A stretch of 64,000 nucleotides of DNA from Paraburkholderia silvatlantica (GCF_003096715.1 NZ_QEOL01000006.1:248001-312000); one strand, 5' to 3'; positions 36,158-47,060 are shown, numbered from the stretch's first letter. Numbers and translations are program-made. The notes: generated by a model from the letters alone, not told the origin.

Positions 36158-38542
36158 TTATTGATAATCAGTGAAGCGCGAATCTGGCGGCGCCTGACCC
36201 GGCAGCTGCGTGTACCCCGGCACTGCCGTCCTGAACGCAGCCACCAGCCCGTTGTCGACGTTCGACAGTCCCTTGAGCGTAAGCTGCGCGAGAAACCGCG
36301 TTGACGAATTCGGCGTGCCCGACGTATTGAGGCCGTTCGCGTAACGCTGCAGGCCGATCCCGAGCACCCAGCAGTCGGCGTCGTACTGCATGCCGACCAG
36401 GCCGTCGACGATCCGATGGCCGTTCAGATCGTAATTGAAGCGGCCCACGGCGTACACCCGGTGCGAGAACGGCCACTGAGCCGAGATCAGAATCTGGTTG
36501 ATCGGCTGGAAGTCGAGCGTGGTGTTCGCGCGCGTGTAGCGGTAGGCCACGTTCAGCACGCGGCTCGTTCCCGGGCTGTACCCGAAACCGACGCTCGCCT
36601 TGGTGAGCTGGTTGCTGTCGGCATTATATTGGAACGCCGTTTCCGAAGCGAAACCGGCCCCGATTTTCAGGGCGGCGCCCGCAATCAGGTCGGAATGTGT
36701 CGCCTGATTCGTGGTCTCGCCCGGGTTGAGCGTGACGCGCTGATCCTGGAAGTAGTACTGCTGCGCGATCACGAAGCGCGCGCGCTCGTCGCCCGAAGCC
36801 GCGTCGATGAAGCGCGTGGTGAGCGCGGCCGTAATGCGGTTCGCGTCGGCAATGCGGTCGTTGCCGACGAAGGTGTTCGGCGTGAAGATTTCCGCGAGAC
36901 CGAAGTCCGACTCGGCGGTGTCGAAAAGGGGCGCGAACTGCTGGTTGCGATACGGCGTGTACACGTAGTACAGGCGCGGTTCCAGGGTCTGGATGTAATC
37001 CTGACCGAACAGGTGGACCGAGCGGTCGAATATGAGGCCCGTGTCGAAGCTGAAGGTCGGGATCGATTCGGTGAAGCTCTTCGGCGTGCCGACAGGCGAG
37101 CCGAAGGTCGTGCCCGCCGGGCCGATGTTGCTCAGGTTGTACGACGCGAAGTGCCACTGCACCTTCGGCGTGACGAAGTAACCCGGCCCCATCAAGGAGT
37201 ACGACACGTACGGATTGAAGACGACGCGGTCGCCTTCGGTCGCATTGTCTTCCGTGATGCGGAAGCGCGAGTAGTCGGCTTCCATGCCGTAGTCGAAGCC
37301 GCCGACGTTGTACTTCGCGTACTTCACGTTCAACTGCGGCTCGCGGCCGTACGGCGGCGTCGACGACTCGACCGTCTGCCAGTGCTGGTAGCGGCCCAGC
37401 ACGGACCACGGCCCGTTGTTGTACGTGAGGCCGGCTTCCTGCTGGTACAGCGTCTGCGTGCCGTTCAGGAACTGGTTGGCCGGCGACGACAGGTCGGACG
37501 GATAGGTATTGTCCGAGACCTTGTTGTAATAGACGTAACCGCCGAACCCGTTGCCGAAGTTCTGGTTGTGCTGGATGAACAGCGCGTAGCGGTTCGTCTT
37601 CGTGATCGCGTCGTCCGGCAGGAAGGTCCCGGTGATCGAACCCGAGTAATTCGTCGAGAGATACCGGTAGTTGCCCTGCAGGAACACGCCGCGCTTCGAG
37701 ATGATCTCGGGCGTGAACGTGAAGTCGCGGTTCGGCGCGATGTTGAAGTAATACGGCAGCGAGATTTCGTAGCCGTTCGTCGAGCTGACCGAGAACGTCG
37801 GCGGCAACAGGCCGCTGCGCCGATCGCCCGAAAGCGGAAACGACAGCCACGGGCTCGCGAAGATCGGCACGTCCTGGAAAAACAGCACGGCGTTATGCGC
37901 GACGCCTTCGTCGCTGCCGGTATCGAAATCGAACTCGCTGCCCTTGATGTACCAGGCCGGATTGGTCGAGCAGTGGCACGCAGTGTAGGTGCCGGTCGTG
38001 AGCACCGAGCGCTCGCTGTCCAGCAGGTCGGCGCGCGCGGCGCTGCCCGAGCCGCCCGTCAGCGTGAAATGGTACTTCGGCGCGGGCATGAAGCCCTCGT
38101 TCGCCTCGACCTTCAAATGCGCCTCTGGCCCCGAGAACGTCGTGCCGTTCTGCACGACCACGACATTGCCGTAGGCATTGGCCATGTCGGTGTCCTGGTC
38201 GTAGTGCAGGGCGTCGCCCTTCACCACGTTCGAACCCTGGCGCAGCTCCGCGGCCCCTTTCACGGCGAGGTCGGTGTCGACCGTACCGGTCGTCGAATCG
38301 CCGAGCACGAAGGTCGCCGGGTGCTGGCCCGACGCGTTGGGGTGATCCTCGAGCTGCGGCGCAAGCCGCAAGCCCCACGGGCCGTCCAGCTGCTGGGGCT
38401 GCGCGGCCTCGCCCGAGAGCTGGGCGTGCGCGAGCGCGGGCACCAGACCCGGTACGGCCAGGAGTGCCGCGATGAGCCGCCGCTTGCCCGGCACGCCGTC
38501 GTCACTAGGGGAGATCGTCTGGAAAAACTGTCTGGGCGGCAT
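36158..38542 (-). CDS. lptD: LPS-assembly outer-membrane protein LptD
   Basis: Inserts LPS into the outer leaflet together with the lipoprotein LptE. The 794-residue precursor has a signal peptide (hydrophobic 22-39, cleavage after AHA-40), an LptA-like jellyroll domain (about 75-200) and a C-terminal beta-barrel. Only three cysteines are present, C189 and C191 in ACHC and C724 in DADCW; E. coli has four and forms two interdomain disulfides. The start is uncertain: ATG 38542 has no ribosome binding site, and 38584 is in frame. First gene of lptD-surA-pdxA-rsmA. Confidence 0.93.
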   Translation of the reverse strand: MPPRQFFQTISPSDDGVPGKRRLIAALLAVPGLVPALAHAQLSGEAAQPQQLDGPWGLRLAPQLEDHPNASGQHPATFVLGDSTTGTVDTDLAVKGAAELRQGSNVVKGDALHYDQDTDMANAYGNVVVVQNGTTFSGPEAHLKVEANEGFMPAPKYHFTLTGGSGSAARADLLDSERSVLTTGTYTACHCSTNPAWYIKGSEFDFDTGSDEGVAHNAVLFFQDVPIFASPWLSFPLSGDRRSGLLPPTFSVSSTNGYEISLPYYFNIAPNRDFTFTPEIISKRGVFLQGNYRYLSTNYSGSITGTFLPDDAITKTNRYALFIQHNQNFGNGFGGYVYYNKVSDNTYPSDLSSPANQFLNGTQTLYQQEAGLTYNNGPWSVLGRYQHWQTVESSTPPYGREPQLNVKYAKYNVGGFDYGMEADYSRFRITEDNATEGDRVVFNPYVSYSLMGPGYFVTPKVQWHFASYNLSNIGPAGTTFGSPVGTPKSFTESIPTFSFDTGLIFDRSVHLFGQDYIQTLEPRLYYVYTPYRNQQFAPLFDTAESDFGLAEIFTPNTFVGNDRIADANRITAALTTRFIDAASGDERARFVIAQQYYFQDQRVTLNPGETTNQATHSDLIAGAALKIGAGFASETAFQYNADSNQLTKASVGFGYSPGTSRVLNVAYRYTRANTTLDFQPINQILISAQWPFSHRVYAVGRFNYDLNGHRIVDGLVGMQYDADCWVLGIGLQRYANGLNTSGTPNSSTRFLAQLTLKGLSNVDNGLVAAFRTAVPGYTQLPGQAPPDSRFTDYQ

Positions 38543-38638
38543 GTATGGTTTTGGCGAATCGGCCCGGCCGCCTGCCCTCTCCATGATGGCGGCCCGCCTG
38601 GGCACCCGCCTCCCGATGAACCGGATCGAGGCCGGGCT

Positions 38639-38660
38639 GCAAACAATTAATTACAATTCA
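38639..38660. promoter_or_regulatory. AT-rich divergent promoter region, lptD/amgK
   Basis: An AT-rich island, the only one in the 246-base gap between lptD and amgK, holds TACAAT (38652-38657) on the plus strand and TTGTAATTAATTG on the minus strand. It probably contains start signals for both directions. A second -10-like TATTAT on the plus strand is at 38743-38748. No proper -35 hexamer could be fixed. Confidence 0.3.
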
Positions 38661-38678
38661 TCGAACCCTGGAGCGACG

Positions 38679-38771
38679 ATGAATGCGGCGAGCGAACCGT
38701 CATGCGGGCTTTGGCGCGAGTCGCGTCAAAAAAGTCGTGGGGTATTATATGGCAAGACGTTGATCCACTGA
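38679..38771 (+). CDS. Possible 30-residue upstream ORF before amgK
   Basis: ATG 38679, with GGAG 5 bases before it, opens a 30-codon frame beginning MNAASEPSCG that stops 17 bases before the amgK ATG. It would be translated just ahead of amgK and might couple or attenuate it. No family is recognised and it may be chance. Confidence 0.2.
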   Translation: MNAASEPSCGLWRESRQKSRGVLYGKTLIH

Positions 38772-38788
38772 TTTTGCCTCTGGCTTTC

Positions 38789-39850
38789 ATGACCTTTTCC
38801 GCCGCGCATTCTTCCGCCGCCTCGCCTGCTGACAGCCGCCGCGATCTGCTCGCCGCCTGGCTTCGCAGCCACGCCGGGCAGTACGCCCTCGACCTCGCAA
38901 CGCTCGCCCCGGCCTCGGCCGACGCGAGCTTTCGGCGCTATTTCCGCCTCGCGAGCGCGGGCGCGCACGGCGCGACGCTGATCGCCGTCGACGCCCCGCC
39001 GCCCGAAAAGAGCCGCGAATTCGCCCAGATCGCAGAGTGGCTCGAGGCGGCCGGCGTACACGTGCCGCGCGTGCTCGAAGCCGATTTCGACGCGGGCTTC
39101 ATGCTCGTGACCGATCTCGGCACCGCGCCCTACCTGAAAGCGCTGCAGGAAGCCGGCCCGGGCGCGCGCTCGCGCGAGCTGATGCACGACGCCATCGACG
39201 CGCTGATCCGCTGGCAGCTCAGCTCGCGCCCGGGCGTGCTGCCGGACTTCGACGAAGCCTTCATGCGCCGCGAGATGGAGCTGATGCCCGAGTGGTATCT
39301 GGTGCGCCATCTGGGCCGCACGGTGGACGAAGCCACGCGCGGCGTGCTCGATCGCACCTTCGCCCTGCTCGTGGCGAGCGCCCGTGCGCAGCCGCAAACC
39401 TTCATGCTGCGCGATTTCATGCCCCGCAACCTGATGATCGCCACGCCCAACCCCGGCGTGCTCGATTTCCAGGACGCCGTGCACGGCCCGATCACCTACG
39501 ACGTCGTCTCGCTGCTGCGCGACGCGTTCCTGAGCTGGGACGAGGCGTTCGAGCTCGACTGCTTCGCGCACTACTGGGAGCGCGCCAAGAAGGCCGGACT
39601 GCCCGTCGATGCCGACTTCGGCGAGTTCTACCGCCAGCTCGAGTGGATGGGCCTGCAGCGCCACATCAAGGTGCTTGGCCTCTTCTGCCGCATCAACTAT
39701 CGCGACGCCAAACCGCATTACATGGCCGACCTGCCGCGCTTTCTCGCCTACGCGAGCAAGGTCGCGCACCGCTACCGCCCGCTCGCGCCGTTCGCGCGGC
39801 TCATCGACGAGCTGCAGGGCAGCGCCGTCGAAGTCGCTTACACCTTCTGA
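38789..39850 (+). CDS. amgK: Anomeric MurNAc/GlcNAc kinase
   Basis: Phosphorylates MurNAc (and GlcNAc) at C1 in the cell-wall recycling bypass that leads straight to UDP-MurNAc. The 353-residue protein has the aminoglycoside phosphotransferase/choline kinase fold: an N-terminal lobe with ADASFRRYFR, the catalytic loop RDFMPRNLMI (Brenner motif Asp) and the metal-binding VLDFQDAVHGP. The assignment rests on pairing with murU, 11 bases downstream, and on the divergent lptD, the arrangement known in Pseudomonas. The start MTFSAAHSSA has no strong ribosome binding site. Confidence 0.88.
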   Translation: MTFSAAHSSAASPADSRRDLLAAWLRSHAGQYALDLATLAPASADASFRRYFRLASAGAHGATLIAVDAPPPEKSREFAQIAEWLEAAGVHVPRVLEADFDAGFMLVTDLGTAPYLKALQEAGPGARSRELMHDAIDALIRWQLSSRPGVLPDFDEAFMRREMELMPEWYLVRHLGRTVDEATRGVLDRTFALLVASARAQPQTFMLRDFMPRNLMIATPNPGVLDFQDAVHGPITYDVVSLLRDAFLSWDEAFELDCFAHYWERAKKAGLPVDADFGEFYRQLEWMGLQRHIKVLGLFCRINYRDAKPHYMADLPRFLAYASKVAHRYRPLAPFARLIDELQGSAVEVAYTF

Positions 39851-39861
39851 AACGGGCCGTC

Positions 39862-40623
39862 ATGACCCAATCGAATCACACGCCGGCCAGGGCGGGCCAC
39901 GGCCGCACCGCCATGATCTTCGCCGCGGGACGCGGCGAACGCATGCGCCCGCTCACCGACACCTGCCCGAAGCCGCTCCTCGCCGTGGGCGGCAAACCGC
40001 TCGTCGTGTGGCAGATCGAGCGGCTCGCCGCGGCGGGCTACACGCGCATCGTCATCAATCACGCGTGGCTTGGCGCGCAGATCGAAGCCGCGCTCGGCGA
40101 CGGCGCACGCTTTGGCGTGACGCTCCTCTATTCACCCGAGCACGAGGCGCTCGAAACGGCGGGCGGCATTGCCAGCGCGCTGCCGCTCATCGAGTCGGCA
40201 GGCGCGCCCGAGGTATTCCTCGCGGTGAGCGGCGACATCTACAGCGCCTACGATTTCGCGCGCCTGAACACGCACGCGCAGGCACTCGCGGCGCAAGCGC
40301 AGCCGGGCATGCATCTCGTGATGGTGCCGAACCCGCCGTTCCACCCGAAGGGCGACTTCGCGCTGGGCGTGGACGGCCGGCTCGCGCTCGAAGGCGCGCC
40401 GCGCTACACGTTCGGCAATATCGGCCTCTATGACACGCGCATGTTCCGCGATCTCGCACCCGGCACGAAGCGCGCGCTCACGCCGTACTATCGCGAGGCG
40501 ATCGCGCAAGGACGCGTGAGCGGCGAGCTATACGAAGGCATATGGGAAAACGTCGGCACGCCCGAGCAGCTCGAAGCGCTCGACGCCGCGCTGCGCACCC
40601 CGACTGGCGCGCGCCACGGCTGA
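39862..40623 (+). CDS. murU: MurNAc-1-phosphate uridylyltransferase
   Basis: Converts MurNAc 1-phosphate and UTP to UDP-MurNAc, completing the AmgK/MurU bypass that skips the de novo MurA/MurB step. The 253-residue protein is a nucleotidyltransferase with the signature AGRGERMRPLTDTCPKPLL near residues 22-40 and a second metal site near AVSGDIYSAYDF. The first 17 residues are non-family, so a start at M18 (39913) is possible. It overlaps nothing and converges on the ABC exporter gene. Confidence 0.9.
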   Translation: MTQSNHTPARAGHGRTAMIFAAGRGERMRPLTDTCPKPLLAVGGKPLVVWQIERLAAAGYTRIVINHAWLGAQIEAALGDGARFGVTLLYSPEHEALETAGGIASALPLIESAGAPEVFLAVSGDIYSAYDFARLNTHAQALAAQAQPGMHLVMVPNPPFHPKGDFALGVDGRLALEGAPRYTFGNIGLYDTRMFRDLAPGTKRALTPYYREAIAQGRVSGELYEGIWENVGTPEQLEALDAALRTPTGARHG

Positions 40624-40666
40624 AACCGGCCACGCAACGCGCCGGGCAAACGCGGCGCGGGGCGCT

Positions 40667-42577
40667 TTACTTCCCTGCCGCCGCCGGCAACTCCGCTTGT
40701 CCCTGCACCTGCCCCTGTTGTGACTGGGGCGCCTCGCCCGCCTTCTGCTGCTGAAGCGCCCACATCTGCGCATAGTGTCCGCCCGCGTGCAGCAATTGCG
40801 CATGCGTGCCGCGCTCGACGATGCGCCCGTGATCCATCACGATGATCTGCTGCGCGTGCACGACCGTCGAGAGCCGGTGCGCGATCACGAGCGTCGTGCG
40901 CTCGCGCGCGATCTGGTCGAGCTCGTGCTGGATGGCGCGCTCCGAGCGCGAATCGAGCGCTGACGTCGCCTCGTCGAACAGCAGGATCGGCGGATTCTTG
41001 AGCAGCGTGCGCGCGATCGCCACGCGCTGCTTCTCGCCGCCCGAAAGCTTGAGGCCGCGCTCGCCTACGGGCGTGTCGTAGCCCTTGGGCAGGCTCTCGA
41101 TGAACGCATGAATGTGCGCCGCGCGCGCCGCCGCGATGACTTCCTCGCGGCTCGCAGTCGGCCGGCCATAGGCGATGTTGTAGTAGATCGAGTCGTTGAA
41201 CAGCACCGTGTCCTGCGGCACGATGCCGATCGAGGCGCGCAACGAATCCTGCGTCACATCGCGGATATCCTGGCCGTCGATCGTAATCGCTCCGCCGCTC
41301 GCTCGATCGAGATCGTAGAAGCGGAACAGGAGCCGCGCGAGCGTGGATTTACCCGAGCCGCTATGCCCCACCACGGCCGTGGTCGTGCCCGCCGCAATCG
41401 TGAAGCTCAGGTCGTGCAGAATCTGGCGCGACGGTTCGTACGCGAAATTCACGTGCGCAAAGCGCACCTCGCCGCCGCGCACCGCGAGCGGCTGCGCGCC
41501 GGGCACGTCGGCCACTTCACGCTCGACGGTGAGCAGCGTGAACATGCGGTCCATGTCGGTGAGGCTTTGCTTGAGCTCGCGATACACCACGCCGAGAAAA
41601 TTCAGCGGAATATAGAGCTGCAGCATGAAGGTGTTGATGAGTACGAGGTCGCCGAGCGTGAGCCGCCCCGCCATCACGCCCAGCGTGGCGCGCCAGAGGA
41701 TGAACACGAGCCCGGTGCCGATGATCGCCTGCTGTCCGAAGTTCAGCGCGGAAAGCGAATGCTGCGACTTGATCGCGGCCTGCCGGTAGCGGTGCAGGTT
41801 TTCGTCATAGCGCTTCGTCTCCCACTCTTCGTTGCCGAAGTACTTCACGGTCTCGTAGTTGATGAGCGAATCGATCGCGCGTGCGTTGGCGCGCGAATCG
41901 AGCTCGTTCATCGTGCGGCGATAATGCGTGCGCCACTCCGTCACCTTCACCGTGAACGCGATGTACGCCACGAGCGCGATGAGCGTGACGATCGCGTAGT
42001 ACGCCTCGTACTTCACTACGAAGAAGCCAAGCACGAGGCCCACTTCCACGAGCGTCGGCAGGATGCTGTAGAGCGAGTACGAAATGAGTTGCGTAATGCC
42101 GCGCGTGCCGCGCTCGATGTCGCGCGACATGCCGCCCGTCTGCCGTTCGAGGTGAAAGCGCAGCGAGAGCGCATGCAGATGGCGGAACACCTTGAGCGCG
42201 AGCTGGCGCACGGCGCTCTCGGTCACCTTCGAAAAGAGGATTTCGCGCAGTTCGGTGAAAAGCGAAGTCGACAGACGCACGACGGCGTACGCCACCACGA
42301 GCAGTCCGATGCCGCCTGCGAGCACGATGCCGGGCGCGTGCTCCGCACGACCGAGCGCCGTGAGATGGCGCACCGAAGCGAGGCCGTCGACGATGTGCTT
42401 CATCACGATCGGCACGCCGAGGTTGGCCACCTTCGCGCCGATCAGGCAGGTGAGCGCGAACGCCACGCGCCATTTGTAGGCCGTGAGGTAAGGCAGCAGC
42501 GAGACGATCGTCTGCCAGTCGTTGCGCGGCCCGGTGGCGGGCAGCGCGGGTTCGTTGGAAGCGGGAAAGCGGCGCAT
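40667..42577 (-). CDS. ABC exporter, Atm1/HMT1 type
   Basis: A half-size ABC transporter of 636 residues with an N-terminal six-helix membrane domain (about 40-330) and a C-terminal ATPase domain. Visible are Walker A GHSGSGKST (about 403-411), signature LSGGEKQRVA, Walker B ILLFDEATSALD and the switch histidine in IAHRLSTV. It belongs to the Atm1/HMT1 branch, which in bacteria exports glutathione or metal-glutathione conjugates, so a role in metal tolerance is likely. ATG 42577 starts family sequence; the longer frame upstream is low-complexity. The last 25 residues are Gln/Ala-rich. Confidence 0.9.
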   Translation of the reverse strand: MRRFPASNEPALPATGPRNDWQTIVSLLPYLTAYKWRVAFALTCLIGAKVANLGVPIVMKHIVDGLASVRHLTALGRAEHAPGIVLAGGIGLLVVAYAVVRLSTSLFTELREILFSKVTESAVRQLALKVFRHLHALSLRFHLERQTGGMSRDIERGTRGITQLISYSLYSILPTLVEVGLVLGFFVVKYEAYYAIVTLIALVAYIAFTVKVTEWRTHYRRTMNELDSRANARAIDSLINYETVKYFGNEEWETKRYDENLHRYRQAAIKSQHSLSALNFGQQAIIGTGLVFILWRATLGVMAGRLTLGDLVLINTFMLQLYIPLNFLGVVYRELKQSLTDMDRMFTLLTVEREVADVPGAQPLAVRGGEVRFAHVNFAYEPSRQILHDLSFTIAAGTTTAVVGHSGSGKSTLARLLFRFYDLDRASGGAITIDGQDIRDVTQDSLRASIGIVPQDTVLFNDSIYYNIAYGRPTASREEVIAAARAAHIHAFIESLPKGYDTPVGERGLKLSGGEKQRVAIARTLLKNPPILLFDEATSALDSRSERAIQHELDQIARERTTLVIAHRLSTVVHAQQIIVMDHGRIVERGTHAQLLHAGGHYAQMWALQQQKAGEAPQSQQGQVQGQAELPAAAGK

Positions 42578-42872
42578 GGGGCAAGCGGCGAGATGCCCGT
42601 GCCATGCGGTGCGCGAAGGCCGGTTCGGAGACCGGAGCCTCGCGCGGTGCAAACGGCACGGCGAGTCATGTGGGGTGGTCGGCGACGGGTTTCGCGAAGG
42701 TGGAGGGCTCTGATCGACCCGCCCGCCGCGCCTCATGCTTTCCCGTACAATTCCTGATCGACGTATTGTCGCAGAAGGCGGCGCGCGCCGCTGAGCGCCC
42801 CACGCCGGCCGCGCCGGCCCCGGGCCGCGCGGCAACGCCTTGCGCCGTTCGATCCCTTTTCATGGAAGCCCG

Positions 42873-43268
42873 ATGACCGACTCCTTCCCGCTCCCCCAAA
42901 AATCGCCTGCGCTGCGCGTCGTGCCGCAGCCTTCGGACGCCAACGTTCACGGCGACGTCTTCGGCGGCTGGATCATGGCCCAGGTCGATATTGCCGGCTC
43001 GATTCCGGCTAGCCGCCGCGCCAACGGACGCGTCGCGACCGTCGCGGTGAACTCGTTCGTGTTCAAGCAGCCGGTGTTCGTGGGCGACCTGCTGAGTTTC
43101 TACGCCGGGATCGTCAAGACCGGCAACACCTCGGTGACCGTCGAGGTCGAGGTATACGCGCAGCGCATGCGCCTCCAGGAGGAAGTCGTCAAGGTGACGG
43201 AAGCCACGCTCACCTATGTCGCGACCGGCGCGGACCGCCGCCCGCGTCAGCTGCCGCCGATCGAATAA
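42873..43268 (+). CDS. Acyl-CoA thioesterase, YciA family
   Basis: Hydrolyses acyl-CoA to free acid and CoA. The 131-residue hotdog-fold protein has the core DANVHGDVFGGWIMAQVDIA, where Asn, Asp and the following helix form the active site, and VAVNSFVFKQPV, both typical of YciA/acyl-CoA thioesterase II-like cytosolic enzymes. GGAAG precedes ATG 42873. The 295 bases between it and the divergent ABC gene show no further gene. The chain-length preference is unknown. Confidence 0.9.
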   Translation: MTDSFPLPQKSPALRVVPQPSDANVHGDVFGGWIMAQVDIAGSIPASRRANGRVATVAVNSFVFKQPVFVGDLLSFYAGIVKTGNTSVTVEVEVYAQRMRLQEEVVKVTEATLTYVATGADRRPRQLPPIE

Positions 43269-43314
43269 CGGCAACCGCCGGGGCAACCGCGAACGCCCGG
43301 CCATGGCGCCGGGC

Positions 43315-46300
43315 TCAACCTGTCCACGCGAGCCCGGGCGCTTCCTCGCAGGTTGCGCTCGCGCGCAACAGCGCCGCGGCCTCGTCGCCGGGCAGCGGCG
43401 GCGCGAAGAAGTAGCCTTGCAGCTCGTCGCACGCGCGCTCGCGCAGGAAGGCGAACTGCGCCGAGGTCTCCACCCCTTCCGCGATCACCTGCAACTGCAG
43501 CTCGTGCGCAAGCGCGATGATGGCCGCCGTGATCGTTTCGTCGTCGCTGCTCGTGCCGATGTCGGCCACGAACGAGCGGTCGATCTTGAGCCGGTCCACA
43601 GGCAGGCGCTTCAGGTAGCTCAGGCTCGAATAGCCGGTGCCGAAGTCGTCGATGGCAATGCCGATGCCGAGCGCGTGCAGCTCGTTCAACATCGACACGG
43701 CTTCTTCGGCATTACGCATGAGCGTGCTCTCGGTCAGCTCGATTTCGAGCCAGCAGGCTTGCAGCCCGGTTTCGTGCAGCACGTCCTTCACCAGTTGCGC
43801 AATGTCGCGCTGGTGGAACGTCTTCGCCGAGAAGTTCACGGACACGCGCACGGGCGGCAGTCCCGCGAGCTGCCATGCGCGATTCTGCCGGCAGGCCTCG
43901 CGCAGCACCCAGTCGGAAAGCGGGCCGATCAGCCCGCTCTCCTCGGCCACGGGAATGAACTGCGCAGGCGAGACGAGCCCAACCTCCGGATCGCGCCAGC
44001 GCACGAGCGCCTCCATGCCGATGATGCGCCCGCCCTCGATTTCCACCTGCGGCTGGTAGTGCAGCAGGAACTCGCTGTCGCGCAGCGCGCGGCGCAGGCG
44101 CCGCTCGAGATTCAACCGCGCGCCCACATTCGCGTTCATCTCGGGCTCGAAGAACTGGAACGTGTTGCGGCCCATGTCCTTCGCGCGGTACATCGCGACG
44201 TCCGCCTTCTTCATGAGCGTTTCGGCGTCGCTGCCGTCCTGCGGGTAGACGCTCGCGCCCATGCTGCAGCCCACATAGAGCTCGGTACCGTCGATCCACA
44301 CCGGCTCCGAGATCAGCGAGCGCGCCCGCTCCATCCAGCCGATCAGCGACTTCTCGTCGATGGTGTCGGTGAGCACGATCACGAACTCGTCGCCGCCGTG
44401 GCGCGCGACCGTGTCGGTCGTGCGCGTGCAGCGCTGGAGCCGCTCGGCCACCACGCCCAGCAGCCGGTCGCCCACGCTGTGGCCGAGACTGTCGTTGACG
44501 TTCTTGAAGCCGTCGAGGTCGATGAACACCACGGCCACGCCCGTGTCGTGCCGCTGCGCCGCGAGCAGTGCGTGCTGGAGACGGTCGCGCAGCAGATTGC
44601 GGTTGGGCAGCAGCGTGAGGCTGTCGTAGTTCGCCTGGTATTCGAGCTGCTCCTGATAGCGGATCAGTTCGGTCACGTCGTTGATGATGCCGATGTGATG
44701 CGTGATGCGGCCATCGAGATCGGGCACCGGAGCGATCAGCAGCTGGTTCCAGAAGAGCGCGCCGTCCTTGCGGTAGTTGCGCAGCACGGCGCTCACTTCG
44801 CGATTGGACAGCAGCGCCTTGCGCACCGCGATGAGTCCGTCCTGATCGCGGTCGTCGCGCTGCAGGAAGCGGCAGTCCTGGCCGATCACCTCGGCCGGAT
44901 CGAAACCCGTGATGCGGCGAAACGCCGGATTCGCGTACTCGATCAGATTGCTGCCGCCCGGCCCCGGCGCGGTGATCAGAATGGCGTTCACGCACGCGTC
45001 GAGCGCGCGGCTTTGCAGGCGCAGCGCGAGGTCGGCGCGCTTGCTTTCGGTCGTGTCCGAGTACGAGCCGAGCACGCCGATCACGCGGCCGTCGCCGTCG
45101 AGCAGCGGCAGCTTGCTCGTGAGCGTCGTGCGGTGCAGGCCGTCTATCGTGTGGTTGTCCTCGTAGTTGATGCGCGGCAGCCCCGACTCGATCACTTCGC
45201 GATCGTGTTCGCGCATGCCGTCGGCGTAGGCGCGCCACGGCAGATCGTCGTCGGACTTGCCGATAATCTGCTCGGGATACGAAAGGCCCGCGTCCCGCGC
45301 GAAGGTCATGTTGCAGCCGAGATAGCGCGATTGCGCGTCCTTCCAGAAGATGCGCTGCGGAATGTTGTCGATCACCGACTCGAGCATCTGGTTCGAGCGC
45401 TGCGCCTCCGCTTCGGCCTTGATCTGCTCGGTGACGTCGTCGGCGAGCACGAACACGGCGTCGCGGCCGAGGAAGGTGAGCGAGTGATGCGAGATGTCGG
45501 CGCTGATGATCGAGCCGTCGCGGCGGCGATGGTGCCAGATGCCGGCCATCATGCGCACGTTCTGCGTGAGCAGGTCCGAGCGCGTGAGATGTTGCTCGAG
45601 CCGCGAGACGTCCTCGGCGGGACGGATATCGCGGATCGTCATCGCGAGGAACTCTTCCTCGCTGTAGCCGTACTGCTGGATCGCGGCGGTGTTCACGGCG
45701 AGAAAGCGCAGCGTCTCGCGGTCGAACACGTACATCGGCACCGGATGCGCGTCGAAAAGGCCCTGAAAGCGCTCGCTGCGCAGGCGCATGCCGCTCACGG
45801 CGCGCAGCTTTTCGCGGGCGGCGCTCTCGCGCGCGCCGAACGTGTAGATGATGAGCGTCGCGCCCGCGAGCATCGTCACGATCAGCAGCAACAGCGCGCG
45901 GCCGCCCGAGCGCGCCGAGTCGGCAAGCGCGGCGGCAAGCGCCAGTTCCTCGGCGCGTTGCAGCGACGCGAACTGCCCGTCGAGCTGGTCCACGAGATTG
46001 TCGAGGCGGATGTATTCGCCGGCGAGCCACGCGGCAGTGACGGTCGACGGCGCCGCCGGGTCAGGCAGCGCAGCGGTCGCCGTGTCGGGGTTCTGGGCGC
46101 CGTTCGCCGCGCCGCTCCCGACAGCCGGTGCCACGGTTAGCGTATCCAGCGTCACGGCGCTCGCCGCCTCATCCGCCGCGGGGTGCAGCGGCAAGATCGT
46201 GCCGGTCACGACATGACCGGCCATGCGCGCGTCGGCGCTCCCGGCTTGAATCGTCTTCGCGGCGGCCTCGCGCGCGCCCCACGGCGCTGCGGGCGAGCGC

Positions 46301-46821
46301 GCGGCGTTGGCGGGCATTGCCGTGCCGAATTCCTGGCTGGCCGCACCGTCAACCAGCACAGCCTGCGCTGCCACGGTCCCGCTCGCCCCCGCCGCCACGG
46401 CCGCCTGCCCGCGCTCGTCGGCAACGCGCTGCCCGGCGCGCGCAAGCGTCACGTCGATCTCGCCCGCAATCGCGGCGCCCTGCGCCGCCAGCGCGTCGAA
46501 ACGGGCGGCGAGGGCGGCGTTGCCGGCCAGTTCCGCGCGCAGCGCGCGGGCGGTCGCGTCGAGCGAGGCGGTGCGCGCCTCGTGCGCGGCGGCTGACTCC
46601 GGCCGGCCCTGCACCGCGAAACGGCCCAGCGCGCTCACGCCGCTGCCAAGCGCATCGCGATAGCGGTCGAGGTCGTGGTGGATCGCCACCGCCTGGCTCG
46701 CGCGCCGGTCGATCTCGCGCTGACCGTCGATTTGCGTCCACGCGACAAAAGCGTTCGCGCCAACGGCCGCCGCGACGACGGCCAGATTGATGAGTTGGCG
46801 CTTCGAAAAAAGAAGGTTCAT
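43315..46821 (-). CDS. PAS-GGDEF-EAL cyclic di-GMP enzyme
   Basis: A large (1168-residue) membrane sensor for cyclic di-GMP turnover. It has TM1 (about 10-28), an Ala-rich periplasmic region (30-306) without a recognised domain, TM2 (307-330), three PAS modules (about 345-460, 475-590 and 600-720), GGDEF and EAL. Diguanylate cyclase residues are intact: GGDEF 809-813 and the inhibitory RxxD site 800-803. Phosphodiesterase residues are intact too: EAL 937-939, the Asn in [28 protein letters not shown] and AEGVET. Both activities are therefore possible. It is a single gene converging on the thioesterase gene; the signal is unknown. Confidence 0.93.
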   Translation of the reverse strand: MNLLFSKRQLINLAVVAAAVGANAFVAWTQIDGQREIDRRASQAVAIHHDLDRYRDALGSGVSALGRFAVQGRPESAAAHEARTASLDATARALRAELAGNAALAARFDALAAQGAAIAGEIDVTLARAGQRVADERGQAAVAAGASGTVAAQAVLVDGAASQEFGTAMPANAARSPAAPWGAREAAAKTIQAGSADARMAGHVVTGTILPLHPAADEAASAVTLDTLTVAPAVGSGAANGAQNPDTATAALPDPAAPSTVTAAWLAGEYIRLDNLVDQLDGQFASLQRAEELALAAALADSARSGGRALLLLIVTMLAGATLIIYTFGARESAAREKLRAVSGMRLRSERFQGLFDAHPVPMYVFDRETLRFLAVNTAAIQQYGYSEEEFLAMTIRDIRPAEDVSRLEQHLTRSDLLTQNVRMMAGIWHHRRRDGSIISADISHHSLTFLGRDAVFVLADDVTEQIKAEAEAQRSNQMLESVIDNIPQRIFWKDAQSRYLGCNMTFARDAGLSYPEQIIGKSDDDLPWRAYADGMREHDREVIESGLPRINYEDNHTIDGLHRTTLTSKLPLLDGDGRVIGVLGSYSDTTESKRADLALRLQSRALDACVNAILITAPGPGGSNLIEYANPAFRRITGFDPAEVIGQDCRFLQRDDRDQDGLIAVRKALLSNREVSAVLRNYRKDGALFWNQLLIAPVPDLDGRITHHIGIINDVTELIRYQEQLEYQANYDSLTLLPNRNLLRDRLQHALLAAQRHDTGVAVVFIDLDGFKNVNDSLGHSVGDRLLGVVAERLQRCTRTTDTVARHGGDEFVIVLTDTIDEKSLIGWMERARSLISEPVWIDGTELYVGCSMGASVYPQDGSDAETLMKKADVAMYRAKDMGRNTFQFFEPEMNANVGARLNLERRLRRALRDSEFLLHYQPQVEIEGGRIIGMEALVRWRDPEVGLVSPAQFIPVAEESGLIGPLSDWVLREACRQNRAWQLAGLPPVRVSVNFSAKTFHQRDIAQLVKDVLHETGLQACWLEIELTESTLMRNAEEAVSMLNELHALGIGIAIDDFGTGYSSLSYLKRLPVDRLKIDRSFVADIGTSSDDETITAAIIALAHELQLQVIAEGVETSAQFAFLRERACDELQGYFFAPPLPGDEAAALLRASATCEEAPGLAWTG

Positions 46822-47060
46822 GAATGCCGAGCGTCGTTCGCGCCCGCGCCGTAAGCGCGGGATGATGGGTCACGACTGCGCGCGACCGGTCGGCGCCTGA
46901 CGCGCCAACCCGAAATAACGGCAGGGCCGGCCTGGTCTTGAGGGTAAATGGGGAGGAACAAGCGGAAAACGACCCTTGGCGGCGCGCGGCAGCCGCGCCT
47001 GGCGGGAATCGGGTATGGGTCGGCGATGCATCGTGGCGCGCAGGATCGGCAGCATCCGGC

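Noticed and set aside
36416..38650. 744-codon open frame opposite lptD
   Set aside because: Arg/Val/Asp-rich shadow of the lptD frame; no family resemblance.
43216..46140. 974-codon open frame on the plus strand opposite the GGDEF/EAL gene
   Set aside because: Antisense to a gene with intact catalytic motifs; composition is typical of a shadow frame.
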